Shown here one piece after another: positions 1 to 7,931 of a stretch of 12,500 bases of DNA (positions are counted from its first letter, which is position 1; each line of letters starts with the position of its first letter). The DNA is from Anaeromyces robustus (taxonomy: Eukaryota > Neocallimastigomycota > Neocallimastigomycetes > Neocallimastigales > Neocallimastigaceae): positions 162,501-175,000 of the forward strand of contig MCFG01000067.1 in assembly GCA_002104895.1 (NCBI GenBank), in the 5' to 3' direction. The notes under the pieces are model-generated. The model saw nothing but the letters and a program-made list of their open reading frames with translations, was not told the DNA's origin and made no database searches. Both the position numbers and the translations under genes were made by a program.

Positions 1-785
1 AAAATATGTTTAGCAGTAACATATAAATGACCATTTTCACCAAGATGAAGTTTGAAATGATAATTAATTTTTTTGTTATTTATAACCTTTGGGATATAAT
101 TCATACCATTAGTCCATATTCTTTCACATTTATCATCTACTTTTGGTCCATAACATAAAACTAATTCACCAGAAGATAATAATCCAAAACTGTATTCTTT
201 ATCTAAAGAAGTAATATATTGATTTGGTTTTAAATATTTTGAAGTATTTAAGAAAGTATTTTTATTAGGTTTGTAATCATAATAAAAATCATTAAGATTT
301 GGAATAATTGGTTCTTCAGTTAATTTTTGGTCACATTCTTTGAGTAATAAAGTTTTATTAATCATGCTTTTAGTAACAATATTCTTTTTATAGTATACTT
401 CATTGTCACTTGTAGTACATTCCCAAACATTAACATCAGATAAATTAATAGGTAATACATAAGATAAATCATAACAACGATCATCTGGAATAAATTCGTT
501 GAATATGGTAGTATGATTTTCAGAATATTCTACTTTACAAGTAATTTTTGATCCTCCGAGACCTTTAACTTTACCACAACTATTTTTGCTTGGCTTAAAA
601 GGAGGACCGAAAGTTACAATTTCATTAATATTTCCTTCAACTTCTCTACCTTGAATTAATGATGAATGGTATGGATTATGAGCAGGTTCCTTACCATTTA
701 ATGGAACACATTTTTCAGTAGTGGTTTCTTTACAATAAATAGTAGCAAGAGTAGATAATAATAATAAAGCGCGATTGAATTTCAT
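1..785 (-). CDS. Secreted protein with bulb-type-lectin-like region (5' part only)
   Basis: An open frame of 261 codons runs from the ATG at 785-783 and leaves the window without a stop, so the C-terminus is missing. The first 18 residues form a signal peptide: K2 and R5, then a Leu/Ala-rich core (ALLLLSTLAT) and cleavage near C18. The mature part has eight cysteines (about C26, C70, C83, C104, C123, C151, C211, C220) and N-glycosylation sequons at about N90, N114, N143 and N180, as expected for a secreted or wall protein. Residues about 183-261 resemble a bulb-type (D-mannose-binding) lectin fold: LKPNQYITSL, then FGLLSSGELVLC, a central IW, then FKLHLGENGHLYV. The family's sugar-binding QxDxNxVxY is degenerate here (L, S, E, V, C at the key places), so mannose binding is doubtful. 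The N-terminal 150 residues match nothing I recognise. This ATG is the only one that gives a signal peptide. Base composition is clearly richer in G+C than the flanks. The gene call is firm; the lectin label is moderate. Confidence 0.85.
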   Translation of the reverse strand, partial: MKFNRALLLLSTLATIYCKETTTEKCVPLNGKEPAHNPYHSSLIQGREVEGNINEIVTFGPPFKPSKNSCGKVKGLGGSKITCKVEYSENHTTIFNEFIPDDRCYDLSYVLPINLSDVNVWECTTSDNEVYYKKNIVTKSMINKTLLLKECDQKLTEEPIIPNLNDFYYDYKPNKNTFLNTSKYLKPNQYITSLDKEYSFGLLSSGELVLCYGPKVDDKCERIWTNGMNYIPKVINNKKINYHFKLHLGENGHLYVTAKHI

Positions 786-861
786 TTTGATTATACTAAA
801 CAATAATTTTTTTTTTATATTTAATTTATTTTTTATAGTTAATAATATTTAAAAATTTGAA

Positions 862-950
862 AAGAAAAATCATCTCTTTATATACTTTTTTTTTTCTTTT
901 TCTAAGAAAAATCATATATATACTTTTTTTTTTCTTTCTCTAAGAAAAAA
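862..950 (-). repeat. Duplicated upstream block, about 42-bp unit, two copies plus a stub
   Basis: Two direct copies begin at 862 and 904, each starting AAGAAAAATCAT, followed by a TATA-like word, a T-run and CTTT(T/C)TCT. A third partial start occurs at 942. Read on the minus strand, each copy is a purine-rich tract followed by a TATA-like word (TATATAAAG in the copy nearest the gene, TATATATATG in the distal one). The block therefore duplicates the putative core promoter. The effect on expression is unknown. Confidence 0.6.
876..884 (-). promoter_or_regulatory. Candidate TATA box of the secreted-protein gene
   Basis: On the minus strand this reads TATATAAAG, a near-ideal eukaryotic TATA element about 90 bases upstream of the ATG at 785. 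The DNA is so A+T-rich that TATA-like words occur by chance, so position is the main support. Confidence 0.35.
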
Positions 951-1086
951 AAAAAATAAATTTAAACCTTATTTTATAAAAAAAAAAATATACAATAAAT
1001 TTATATTTATGGAATAATAGAATATTCTATCAATATACATATATAAAGCCGATTTTATAAATCATTTTATTTTTTATAAATGTTTT

Positions 1087-1204
1087 ATTATTTATATATC
1101 AAAAATACCCATTTTTTATGTGTTTTTATTGATAATATAATCTAATAATATAGTAGTAATAGTAATAATAATAACAAATAATAATTGTTAATAATAATGA
1201 ATAA

Positions 1205-1303
<99 letters not shown>

Positions 1304-1440
1304 TATACAAAAATTTAATATTATTAATTTTATAAAAGTTATTATTATTATTATATATATATATGTTTAAATAGTATAAAAAAGATTATATTATTAATAA
1401 AAATACCTAAAAAAATTGGTATTTTTGATATATAAATAAT
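1087..1440. repeat. Inverted-repeat element with an (AAT)n loop
   Basis: The left arm (1087-1143) and the reverse complement of the right arm (1383-1440) align with about five differences including one single-base gap, roughly 91% identity, and the outermost 23 bases are identical (starting ATTATTTATATATC). The 239-base interval between the arms contains the AAT microsatellite. I see no target-site duplication (TTTT on the left, TAGC on the right) and no coding capacity. It resembles a MITE or foldback element, but could equally be a local inversion-duplication. The right arm also contains a small perfect hairpin (AAAAATACC / GGTATTTTT, 1399-1407 and 1418-1426). Confidence 0.65.
1207..1302. 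repeat. (AAT)n microsatellite, about 32 copies
   Basis: This is an uninterrupted run of about 96 bases of AAT. An imperfect AAT/AATG-rich lead-in covers 1141-1206. It lies in the loop of the surrounding inverted repeat and is probably length-polymorphic. Confidence 0.95.
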
Positions 1441-1492
1441 TAGCATATAAAAAATATTTTTTTTCAAAATATTTTAATTTATTTTGCTAATA
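1439..1492. repeat. Imperfect palindrome between two larger inverted repeats
   Basis: ATTAGCA...AAATATTTT on the left faces AAAATATTTT...TGCTAAT on the right, with several internal mismatches. It fills most of the gap between the 1087-1440 element and the 57-bp perfect inverted repeat. Confidence 0.4.
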
Positions 1493-1520
1493 CAAATAAG
1501 TTTTTTTTTATATTTTTAAT

Positions 1521-1709
1521 TTTTTAAATTAATAATATGTTAATAAAATATATAGTTCAAATAATATTTTCAATATACTTTTAATAATATTTTTAATAAT
1601 AGTAATATTTTTTTTATTAATTATGTATATATTAAATAAAAAAAATATATTTTATATTGAAAATATTATTTGAACTATATATTTTATTAACATATTATTA
1701 ATTTAAAAA
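1521..1709. repeat. Inverted repeat with 57-bp perfect arms
   Basis: Positions 1521-1577 are the exact reverse complement of 1653-1709. The arms contain the distinctive words ATATAGTTCAAATAATATT and its complement AATATTATTTGAACTATAT. Similarity continues outward with a few mismatches to about 1501 and 1729, ending in a T-run on the left and an A-run on the right. The loop is 75 bases and has no ORF. The poly-T/poly-A termini and small size fit a foldback element or MITE, though no target-site duplication is evident. Confidence 0.85.
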
Positions 1710-1729
1710 TTTAAAAATAAAAAAAAAAA

Positions 1730-2306
1730 AAAATTTATTTTTTACCAGTTAAAAATTACTCATAATTCATTTTATATAGTAAAAATTCAATAATTTTAAT
1801 ATTTAATGTATAAAAAATATTTGAGATTTACTATAAAAGTGAGAAATAATCAATGATATATATTCATTTAAAAAGTTTAAATCTATATTTTTCAAAAAAA
1901 AATTTTTTTTTTTTTTTTTGATATGATTACTATTTATTCTATATTCATAATGATTGATTTAGTAATAAAAGAATTGGCAATTATTAATATACATTATATT
2001 ATTACATTCTAAATGAAATATATATCTAAGAGAACTTAATAAATATATATAAAAATATATTCTTATCTATTTTATTAAATAAATTTATTAATTTCTGGGG
2101 GAGTTTATACACTATTTATAAATAATAGAAAAAAAAAAAAAAAAAAAGAATTAATATTTCCTTTCAAATAAATAAAATAAATTGTAATCAAAAAAAAAAA
2201 AAAAAAAAAAAAACACCTACAATTCATTTATATTTATATTTATTTTTTAAATCATATTTTTCATGCAAATCAGAAATGTTTGTTTATAGATTAAATCATT
2301 TTAAAA

Positions 2307-2337
<31 letters not shown>

Positions 2338-2435
2338 AAAAACAAGTATCAACAGCATCATAAATATTATTTTAATTTTTTACATTTTTAATAGTATTTT
2401 GAATTATTGAAATACAATTGTGAATTTTCAGATTT
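1730..2435. other. Gene-free AT-rich spacer
   Basis: Homopolymer runs occur at about 1902-1919 (T), 2130-2146 and 2190-2212 (A), and (AAAT)n lies at about 2306-2337. An isolated run of five G at 2097-2101 (TTTCTGGGGGAGTTT) is the most G-rich word in the spacer. No open frame, tRNA signature or promoter stands out. Confidence 0.6.
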
Positions 2436-2640
2436 TTAAATGTTATTTTTTTTAAAAACTTTTATTTTTATTTTTATTTTTATTTTTATTTTTATTTTTA
2501 TTTTTATTTTTATTTTTATTTTTATTTTTATTTTCATTTTTTTTTTCATATGATCTGGTTCAATACAAACAATTTTTTGTAGAAAAAATTTTTCCACTGA
2601 TGAATATCTCCTTCCATTTTCTGTTCTTATAGTCAATAGA
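2436..2640 (-). other. Small open frame running into a Lys-Ile microsatellite; coding status doubtful
   Basis: On the minus strand an open frame of about 66 codons begins after a stop near 2645. It has about 30 residues of normal composition (TIRTENGRRYSSVEKFF, then QKIVCIEPDH) and then becomes (Lys-Ile)n where it reads through the TTTTTA repeat. The apparent start at 2636 is TTG; the first ATG is after IEPDH, leaving almost only the repeat. I therefore do not call a gene. The 2545-2640 segment is less A+T-biased than its surroundings and may be the relic of a coding exon. The Lys-Ile tail is simply the translation of the microsatellite. Confidence 0.3.
2460..2534. repeat. (TTTTTA)n hexanucleotide microsatellite
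   Basis: About 12 uninterrupted units. A shorter, interrupted tract of the same motif recurs at about 6355-6412. Confidence 0.95.
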
Positions 2641-3000
2641 TTTTATCTTTATACATTTATTAAGAAATACTTTTTTTTATTTAGTTTTATTATAATTATA
2701 ATTATGATATTTTACACATTAAAATAATTGATGAAGGTAAAAAAAAAAAATTGAATTTTTTTTTTTTTTTTTGGTATGAAGCAAGTAATATACTATTAAA
2801 AAGTATTTATATTATTGATATATATATATAGTTACTTTAATTTTAATGTTTTATTATCTAAATTTATTTCTATTATAAAAGAAATTTTTTCTTTTATTTT
2901 TCTATTTAAATTTTTTAAAATTTATCAGTATGTCAAAATTTTATATCATCAATATAAAAAATTTATATTACAAAATACAAAAAAAAAAAAAAAAAAAAAA
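2641..3000. other. Gene-free AT-rich spacer
   Basis: This contains A- and T-runs at about 2740-2772 and an A-run at about 2981-3001. An open frame at 2815-3027 begins with TTG and encodes only Phe/Ile/Tyr/Lys-rich low-complexity sequence ending in the A-run, so it is not a credible gene. Confidence 0.6.
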
Positions 3001-3199
3001 AGAAAGAAAATAATTAAGTTAATATAAAATATTATAGATTAAATTTATTTCTTGTTATAAAAGAGTTTTTTTTCCTTTCTAACTAAACAGTAATAAAACT
3101 TTACGTTTATTAGTTGACCTATCATTAATAATTTCTTTTTTTTCCTAGTAATAATAATTTATCTTTTATATTTTATATTAACTTAATTATTTTCTTTCT
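3001..3199. repeat. Second inverted repeat, 32-bp perfect arms, interleaved with the 103-bp pair
   Basis: Positions 3001-3032 are the exact reverse complement of 3168-3199. The right copy sits inside the loop of the 103-bp inverted repeat, while the left copy lies just outside its left arm. After the right 103-bp arm (about 3318-3345) there is a weak, diverged match to the same sequence (ATTAACTTA). The interleaving implies at least two rearrangement steps. Confidence 0.8.
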
Positions 3200-3317
3200 T
3201 TCTTTTTTTTAACTAAAAAAAGAAATTATTAATGATAGGTCAACTAATAAACGTAAAGTTTTATTACTGTTTAGTTAGAAAGGAAAAAAAACTCTTTTAT
3301 AACAAGAAATAAATTTA
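3040..3317. repeat. Long inverted repeat with 103-bp perfect arms
   Basis: Positions 3040-3142 are the exact reverse complement of 3215-3317. I followed the complement base by base, including the eight-T/eight-A and seven-T/seven-A runs. The loop is 72 bases (3143-3214). The arms have moderate complexity (e.g. AACTAAACAGTAATAAAAC, TTATTAGTTGACCTATC), so chance is excluded. There is no ORF in the arms or loop and no clear target-site duplication. It may be a foldback element, a product of template switching, or a transcribed hairpin. If transcribed through, the RNA would form an uninterrupted 103-bp duplex. Confidence 0.95.
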
Positions 3318-3427
3318 GACAATAAAACATTAACTTATTTTTTTTTACTAAATATTATTTAGTATTAAAATATTTTTCATCAAATCTAAAATCTACATCG
3401 TATTTTTCTTTTTTTTTTTTTTTTTAT
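3318..3427. other. Short spacer before the tandem array
   Basis: AT-rich, ending in a T-run at about 3409-3425 that abuts the first tandem unit. No gene or signal is seen. Confidence 0.5.
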
Positions 3428-4406
3428 AAACTTTCATTATTATCATAAATAAGATGATGATGATTTTCCATCCCTATAATAATAATATTTTCATCGTTTT
3501 AGAATCGATTTAATCTCATTATTATTATTATCTTTAATAATAGAAATTACAAAAATTTTATAAATTGGCAAAGTAGTAACATTTAATAAAAAAAATATTC
3601 TTTATTTTTTTTTTTTTTTTTTAGTTATTTTATCGTTAAAATTTTGAAAATTTAAAATTTTATTAAGAATATTTATTTGATTGGAATAAATATTCATAAT
3701 AAAAATTCAAACTTTCATTATTATCATAAATAAGATGATGATGATTTTCCATCCCTATAATAATAATATTTTCATCGTTTTAAAATCGATTTAATCTCAT
3801 TATTATTATTATCTTTAATAATAGAAATTACAAAAATTTTATAAATTGGCAAAGTGGTAACATTTGATATAAAAAAAATAATTCTTTTTAGCTATTTTAC
3901 TGTTAAAATTTTGAAAATTTGAATTTTTATTTGATTGGAAAACATTCTTAATAAAGATTCAAACTTTCATTATTATCATAAATAAGAGGATGATGATTTT
4001 CCATCCCTATAATAATAATATTTTCATCTTTTAGAATTGATTTAATCTCATTATTATTATTATCTTTAGTAATAGAAGTTACAAAAATTTTATAAATTGG
4101 AAAAGTAGTAACATTTGATATAAAAAAATAATTTTTTTTCTTTTTAGCTATTTTATCGTTAAAATTTTATTTTGAAAATTTGAATTTTTATTAAGAATAT
4201 TTATTTGATTGGAAAACATTTTTAATAAAGATTCAAACTTTCATTATTATCATAAATAAGATGATGATGATTTTCCATCCCTATAATAATAATAATTTCA
4301 TCGTTTTAGAATCGATTTAATATTATTATTATTATTATCTTTAATAATTAGAAATTACAAAAATTTTATAAATCGGCAAAGTAGTAACATTTAATAAAAA
4401 AAATAT

Positions 4407-4442
<36 letters not shown>

Positions 4443-4512
4443 CTATTTTATCGTTAAAATTTTATTTTGAAAATTTGAATTTTTATTAAGAATATTATGA
4501 TCTGATTGGAAT
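3428..4512. repeat. Four-copy tandem array of a 252-281 bp unit
   Basis: Copies start at 3428, 3709, 3961 and 4235 (unit lengths 281, 252, 274 and about 278), each opening AAACTTTCATTATTATCAT. The core of each unit (GATTTTCCATCCCTATAAT, then an ATT-trinucleotide stretch, then ATTTTATAAAT(T/C)GG) is strongly conserved. The differences are mostly small indels and the length of a T-run: 18 in copy 1, very short in copy 2, interrupted in copy 3 and 32 in copy 4. Copies 3 and 4 share an extra ATTTT after GTTAAAATTTT that copies 1 and 2 lack, which suggests two duplication steps or homogenisation of neighbours. Function is unknown: minisatellite-like DNA, an amplified piece of a transposon or gene, or a transcribed repeat. 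Confidence 0.95.
3948..4166 (-). pseudogene. Stop-free frame in copy 3 of the tandem array, possible coding relic
   Basis: On the minus strand, copy 3 has 72 codons between two stops, reading through motifs such as TTFPIYKIFVTSITKD, NNNNEIKSILKDEN and IIGMENHHPLIYDNESL. The other copies carry one extra base (CATCGTTTT against CATCTTTT) that shifts this frame into an early stop. There is no ATG before the internal Met of GMENHH, and base differences between copies do not favour synonymous sites, so active coding is unlikely. Two readings are possible: the unit derives from a coding sequence and copy 3 retains the ancestral frame, or the opening is chance. No family is recognised. Confidence 0.2.
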
Positions 4513-4939
4513 CTAAATAAATAAGATTTATTTTTTTTAAAGTCTTACTCTATTGTAATAAATTATATATCGAATAAAAAAAACAAATATATTATTAAAA
4601 TATTCAATATAAAATATCACTATTATAACTAAAGATATGTATTATTATATATTATATATTATATATATGTATATATTAGACTAAATAAAGAAAATAAGAG
4701 AATATACTTTCATGTTTTTTTTTTATTGATTATAAGTAATTATTAATATATTTAACTATAGTATGTATAATATAATAAATTAAAAAGATTAAAAAGTAAA
4801 TTTAATCTAAAGAAAAAAAAAAGTCTATAATATATATTTAATATAAAATAAAAATATAATAAATTACTGAAATTAAAAGAAAATTTCAGTATAGGAGTAC
4901 TATTATTAGTATTTTTACTCCTCTCTAAATGGTAAAATA
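4513..4939. other. AT-rich spacer with two small hairpins
   Basis: Mostly low-complexity A+T. Two adjacent hairpins stand out: ACTGAAATT / AATTTCAGT (4866-4874 and 4882-4890, 7-base loop), then GGAGTA / TACTCC (4894-4899 and 4916-4921). A minus-strand open frame at 4752-4952 begins with TTG, crosses these hairpins and soon turns into Phe/Leu/Tyr low complexity. I do not call it a gene. Confidence 0.45.
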
Positions 4940-5753
4940 TTATAAAAAACAAGAAAAAAAAAGTAATATCTGAATTAAAGATAGTGTGGTATCTATTAAA
5001 ACTCTCCTTTGGGTAAAATCTTCATCATTTCTAATAAAAAGAAAAAGACTTTGAAGGTCACTTTTGATTGAAATAATTATTGCGATTCGAGATACTATTA
5101 TTATATTCTTATCAATTTGATATCAATGATCTTGGTTTTGAAAAATGTTGGATTTGTACCATTCAAATAAATAATTCCAAAAAGCTACATATTTACTATT
5201 AATGTTATTGTCTTTATTAAACAAAAAAATATCAGCCAATCCCCTCCTACAAAGTTATGAAACAGGAAATTCTTTTGAAAAATTTTTTGAAAAATTGTTT
5301 AGTTAATTGCTTCCTTTTCCATTGTATCAAAGTGCAGCTCTTCCAAAAACTTGAAATTCCACCAAAAAAAAAAAATTAGATAAATTTTTTGTAGTTGATA
5401 TATTTTTTCATACACTAAGAAAAAGATATATAAGTATTACATAAGAAGAGTTTTCCTTATTTTGACCTCAAAAAATGAAATTAAAGAGGTCATTGATGAA
5501 ATTTTTTTTTAGTGAATTGCCATCTAATTAAAGAGTAAAAGAAAAGAAAGAATAAAGAATAATCAAAAATTTAATATTTTAATGGATTATTTGTCGACAA
5601 CAGGAGCAATAAGAAGGATATTCTTTTTTTGAAAACCTTTTTTTTTCCACTCTTAAAAATTATTTTCGAGTTATATATACACATATCCACAATGTAAAAG
5701 GTATTTTCCATTTGATACCTTAGATTAAGATGAGGGTATTCATAATCCAACAT
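4940..5753 (-). pseudogene. Decayed protein-coding gene, family unrecognised
   Basis: The stretch has visibly more varied sequence than its flanks, and its minus strand gives long open segments in successive frames. Segment 1 starts with an ATG at 5753 and runs 60 codons to a stop at 5571 (MLDYEYPHLNLRYQMENTFY...). Segment 2, about 5508 to 5195, is interrupted only by TAA at 5439-5437 and 5301-5299 (...NFKFLEELHFDTMEKEAIN and HNFVGGDWLIFF). Near 5230 the signal moves to the next frame: segment 3, about 5235 to 4940, has one internal TGA (...VAFWNYLFEWYKSN, then IRNDEDFTQRRVLIDTTL). In DNA this A+T-rich a stop is expected every 10-12 codons, so the low stop density over about 270 codons supports a recently disabled gene of more than 250 residues. 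Introns instead of frameshifts are possible but I see no convincing splice sites. I cannot assign a family; a mobile-element protein is one candidate by context only. Confidence 0.45.
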
Positions 5754-6086
5754 AATAATATGTTTATAATCATAAAATATATATTATTATCATAGTTTTT
5801 TTTTTTTTTTTACCTTTAATTCCTTGTTTATTAGTGAGATCATACCAATAACAATTTTTTTTTTTATTTAATGTCTGTAAAATTTAGATAAATCATAGAA
5901 AAAGGAGAAAAAAAAATAGAAAATACAGAAAATATATTAAAATATTTTTTATGTAAATTTTAATCAAAAATAAAATAAATAAAAAAAAATATATTGGTTT
6001 GGTTTTATTAAAAAATAAATAATATTTAAATATGAAAATATAATAATTAATATTTACAATTTAATTAAATATATATTTACATAAAA
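5754..6086. other. Gene-free AT-rich spacer
   Basis: T-runs at about 5798-5810 and 5859-5868. No open frame or recognisable signal was found. Confidence 0.5.
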
Positions 6087-6096
6087 TAACAACAAT

Positions 6097-6185
<89 letters not shown>
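6087..6185. repeat. Compound (AAC)n-(AAT)n microsatellite
   Basis: AAC-rich from about 6087 to 6141 with a few interruptions (AAT, ATC), then perfect AAT to about 6184. It has no surrounding open frame, so this is intergenic rather than a coding Asn/Gln tract. Confidence 0.95.
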
Positions 6186-6189
<4 letters not shown>

Positions 6190-6354
6190 CATTTAAATTA
6201 ACTAATTTTTAAATTTTAAATATAAAGTATGTATAATCTTTATAAAATATTTTTAGTTAAAAAAAAATTATATGTGTAAATTGTGTATATTATATATATA
6301 AATATAGTTAACTATATTTATAGTATAGCACAATTTAGTACATAACAACAGATA

Positions 6355-7212
6355 TTTTTATTTTATTTTTATTTTTATTTTTATCTTTTTTTTTATTTTT
6401 ATTTTTATTTAATTTATGTGATAATGTGATATAATTATTAATTATTTACAAGTGATATAATTATTAAATATTTACATTATTTTTTGTACTAAATCATTTA
6501 GATATTTTATATTATATTTATTTTAATAACTAAATAAATAATTAAATTATTAAATAAATATAAATAATTGATTGTATTTATTTATTTATTTATTTATTTA
6601 TTTACTATTTATTGTCTCTTTCTATATTTCATTTATTTATTTAGTTAATATATTTATTATTATTTTTTCTTCAATTTTTTTTTTTTTTTAATTTATATTT
6701 CATTTTTTTTTTCTCTTTTTTAATTAAAAAGAGAAAAAAAATACAATAATTGAAATATTTGTACAATATTTTATTACGTATATATTTTTATTTATTACGT
6801 AAACGTTTTTTTTTTCTTTTCTTTTTTTTTTTATTTTTTATTTAAATAAAAAATTGACATTATAATGAGTACAATTTTATTATCATTTATAAAAATATTA
6901 TAACTTATTTATTAAATATTGTATCCATCATAAATATATTATAAAAAAAAAATTCTTTATATTATATTTTACTTAAAACATAACATAAACATAATATAAC
7001 ACAAAAAAAAAATAAATATAAATAAAATTATTTACAATGATTCAATAATAATTTAACTTATTTAATTGCTTATTTATACCTTTTTTTTCTTTTTCAGTTT
7101 TAGTTTTAGTTTTTTTTTTTTTTAACTTTTCTTTTTATAGCTATATTTTGGTATATTTGTAAACAAATAAATTTTACAAATAAATATTGATATAAATTTA
7201 ACTTTTTCTTTT

Positions 7213-7245
<33 letters not shown>

Positions 7246-7931
7246 TATTAACATTTATGGTAATAAAGTCAAGGGAATTCTATGCATTTTATGTATTAAA
7301 TTATGTATTGAATTAAAAAGATATTAAAAAGATAATTCTATACATATATTTATATATTCTATATATATATATTTATATATTTATATATTTATATATTAAT
7401 AAATTACATATTTATATATTTGCATATTAAATATATTTATAATGTTTGTATTTGAATATTTATATATTACTATTTGTATATTTATATATTTAATGTTCCA
7501 ACTATTCTATAAATATATATAACAATATTTCGTACAAAAATAATATTAAATTATTATATTACATAATTTATTATTAATTTAAGTTTATTATTAAATTATA
7601 TTCTATTCAATTCTTATATTAATTTGTAACAAAAAAAAAATTAAACAAAACAATTTATTTATATTAATTACAAAAACAAAAAAAATAAAAAAAAAAAGTT
7701 TTTTTTTTATATAATTTTATTTGTTTATTTATTTGTTTATTTATTTATTTATTTATTTATTTGTTTATTTATTATTTTTATCTTTATTTATACATTTATT
7801 TATACATTTATTTATTTAATAATATAATACTATATTTATATATATTATATTATTAAATTAAATGTATTAAATTTAGACCATTTTTCCAAAATATAATTAA
7901 TTAATAAATCATATTTTGTAAAAAAAAAAAA
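6355..7931. repeat. Gene-free microsatellite-rich spacer (hexamer, TTTA, TATATTTA and poly-T tracts)
   Basis: Contents in order: interrupted (TTTTTA)n at about 6355-6412; (TTTA)n at about 6575-6604; a near-perfect hairpin centred on AATT at about 6705-6740 (T-run, CTC, T6 against A5, GAG, A-run); a direct repeat TTATTACGTA at about 6771 and 6791; a T-run of about 27 at about 7217-7243; degenerate (TATATATT)n at about 7340-7500; and (TTTA)n with TTTG variants at about 7718-7772. No credible ORF was found on either strand. About 2.4 kb separates the decayed gene from the cyclase gene. Confidence 0.75.

Noticed and set aside
2097-2101. Isolated G-run as a G-quadruplex seed
   Set aside because: Only one run of G is present nearby; a quadruplex needs several.
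2815-3027. Plus-strand open frame of 70 codons
   Set aside because: It starts with TTG, is almost entirely Phe/Ile/Tyr/Lys, and ends inside an A-run that encodes poly-Lys; this is typical chance openness in A+T-rich DNA.
3428-4512. CRISPR-like array
   Set aside because: The repeats are about 270 bp and directly abut with no unique spacers, so this is a tandem duplication, not a CRISPR array.
4752-4952. Minus-strand open frame of 66 codons
   Set aside because: It has a TTG start; only the first 25 or so residues look non-random, and these overlap two hairpins. The remainder is Phe/Leu/Tyr low complexity.
5463-5492. Hairpin TGACCTC / GAGGTCA as a terminator or regulatory site
   Set aside because: A seven-base stem with a 16-base loop lies inside the decayed gene and is easily explained by chance; no T-run or other context supports a function.
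6771-6800. Direct repeat TTATTACGTA as a binding-site pair
   Set aside because: Only two short copies, far from any gene start, with no known factor that I can name.
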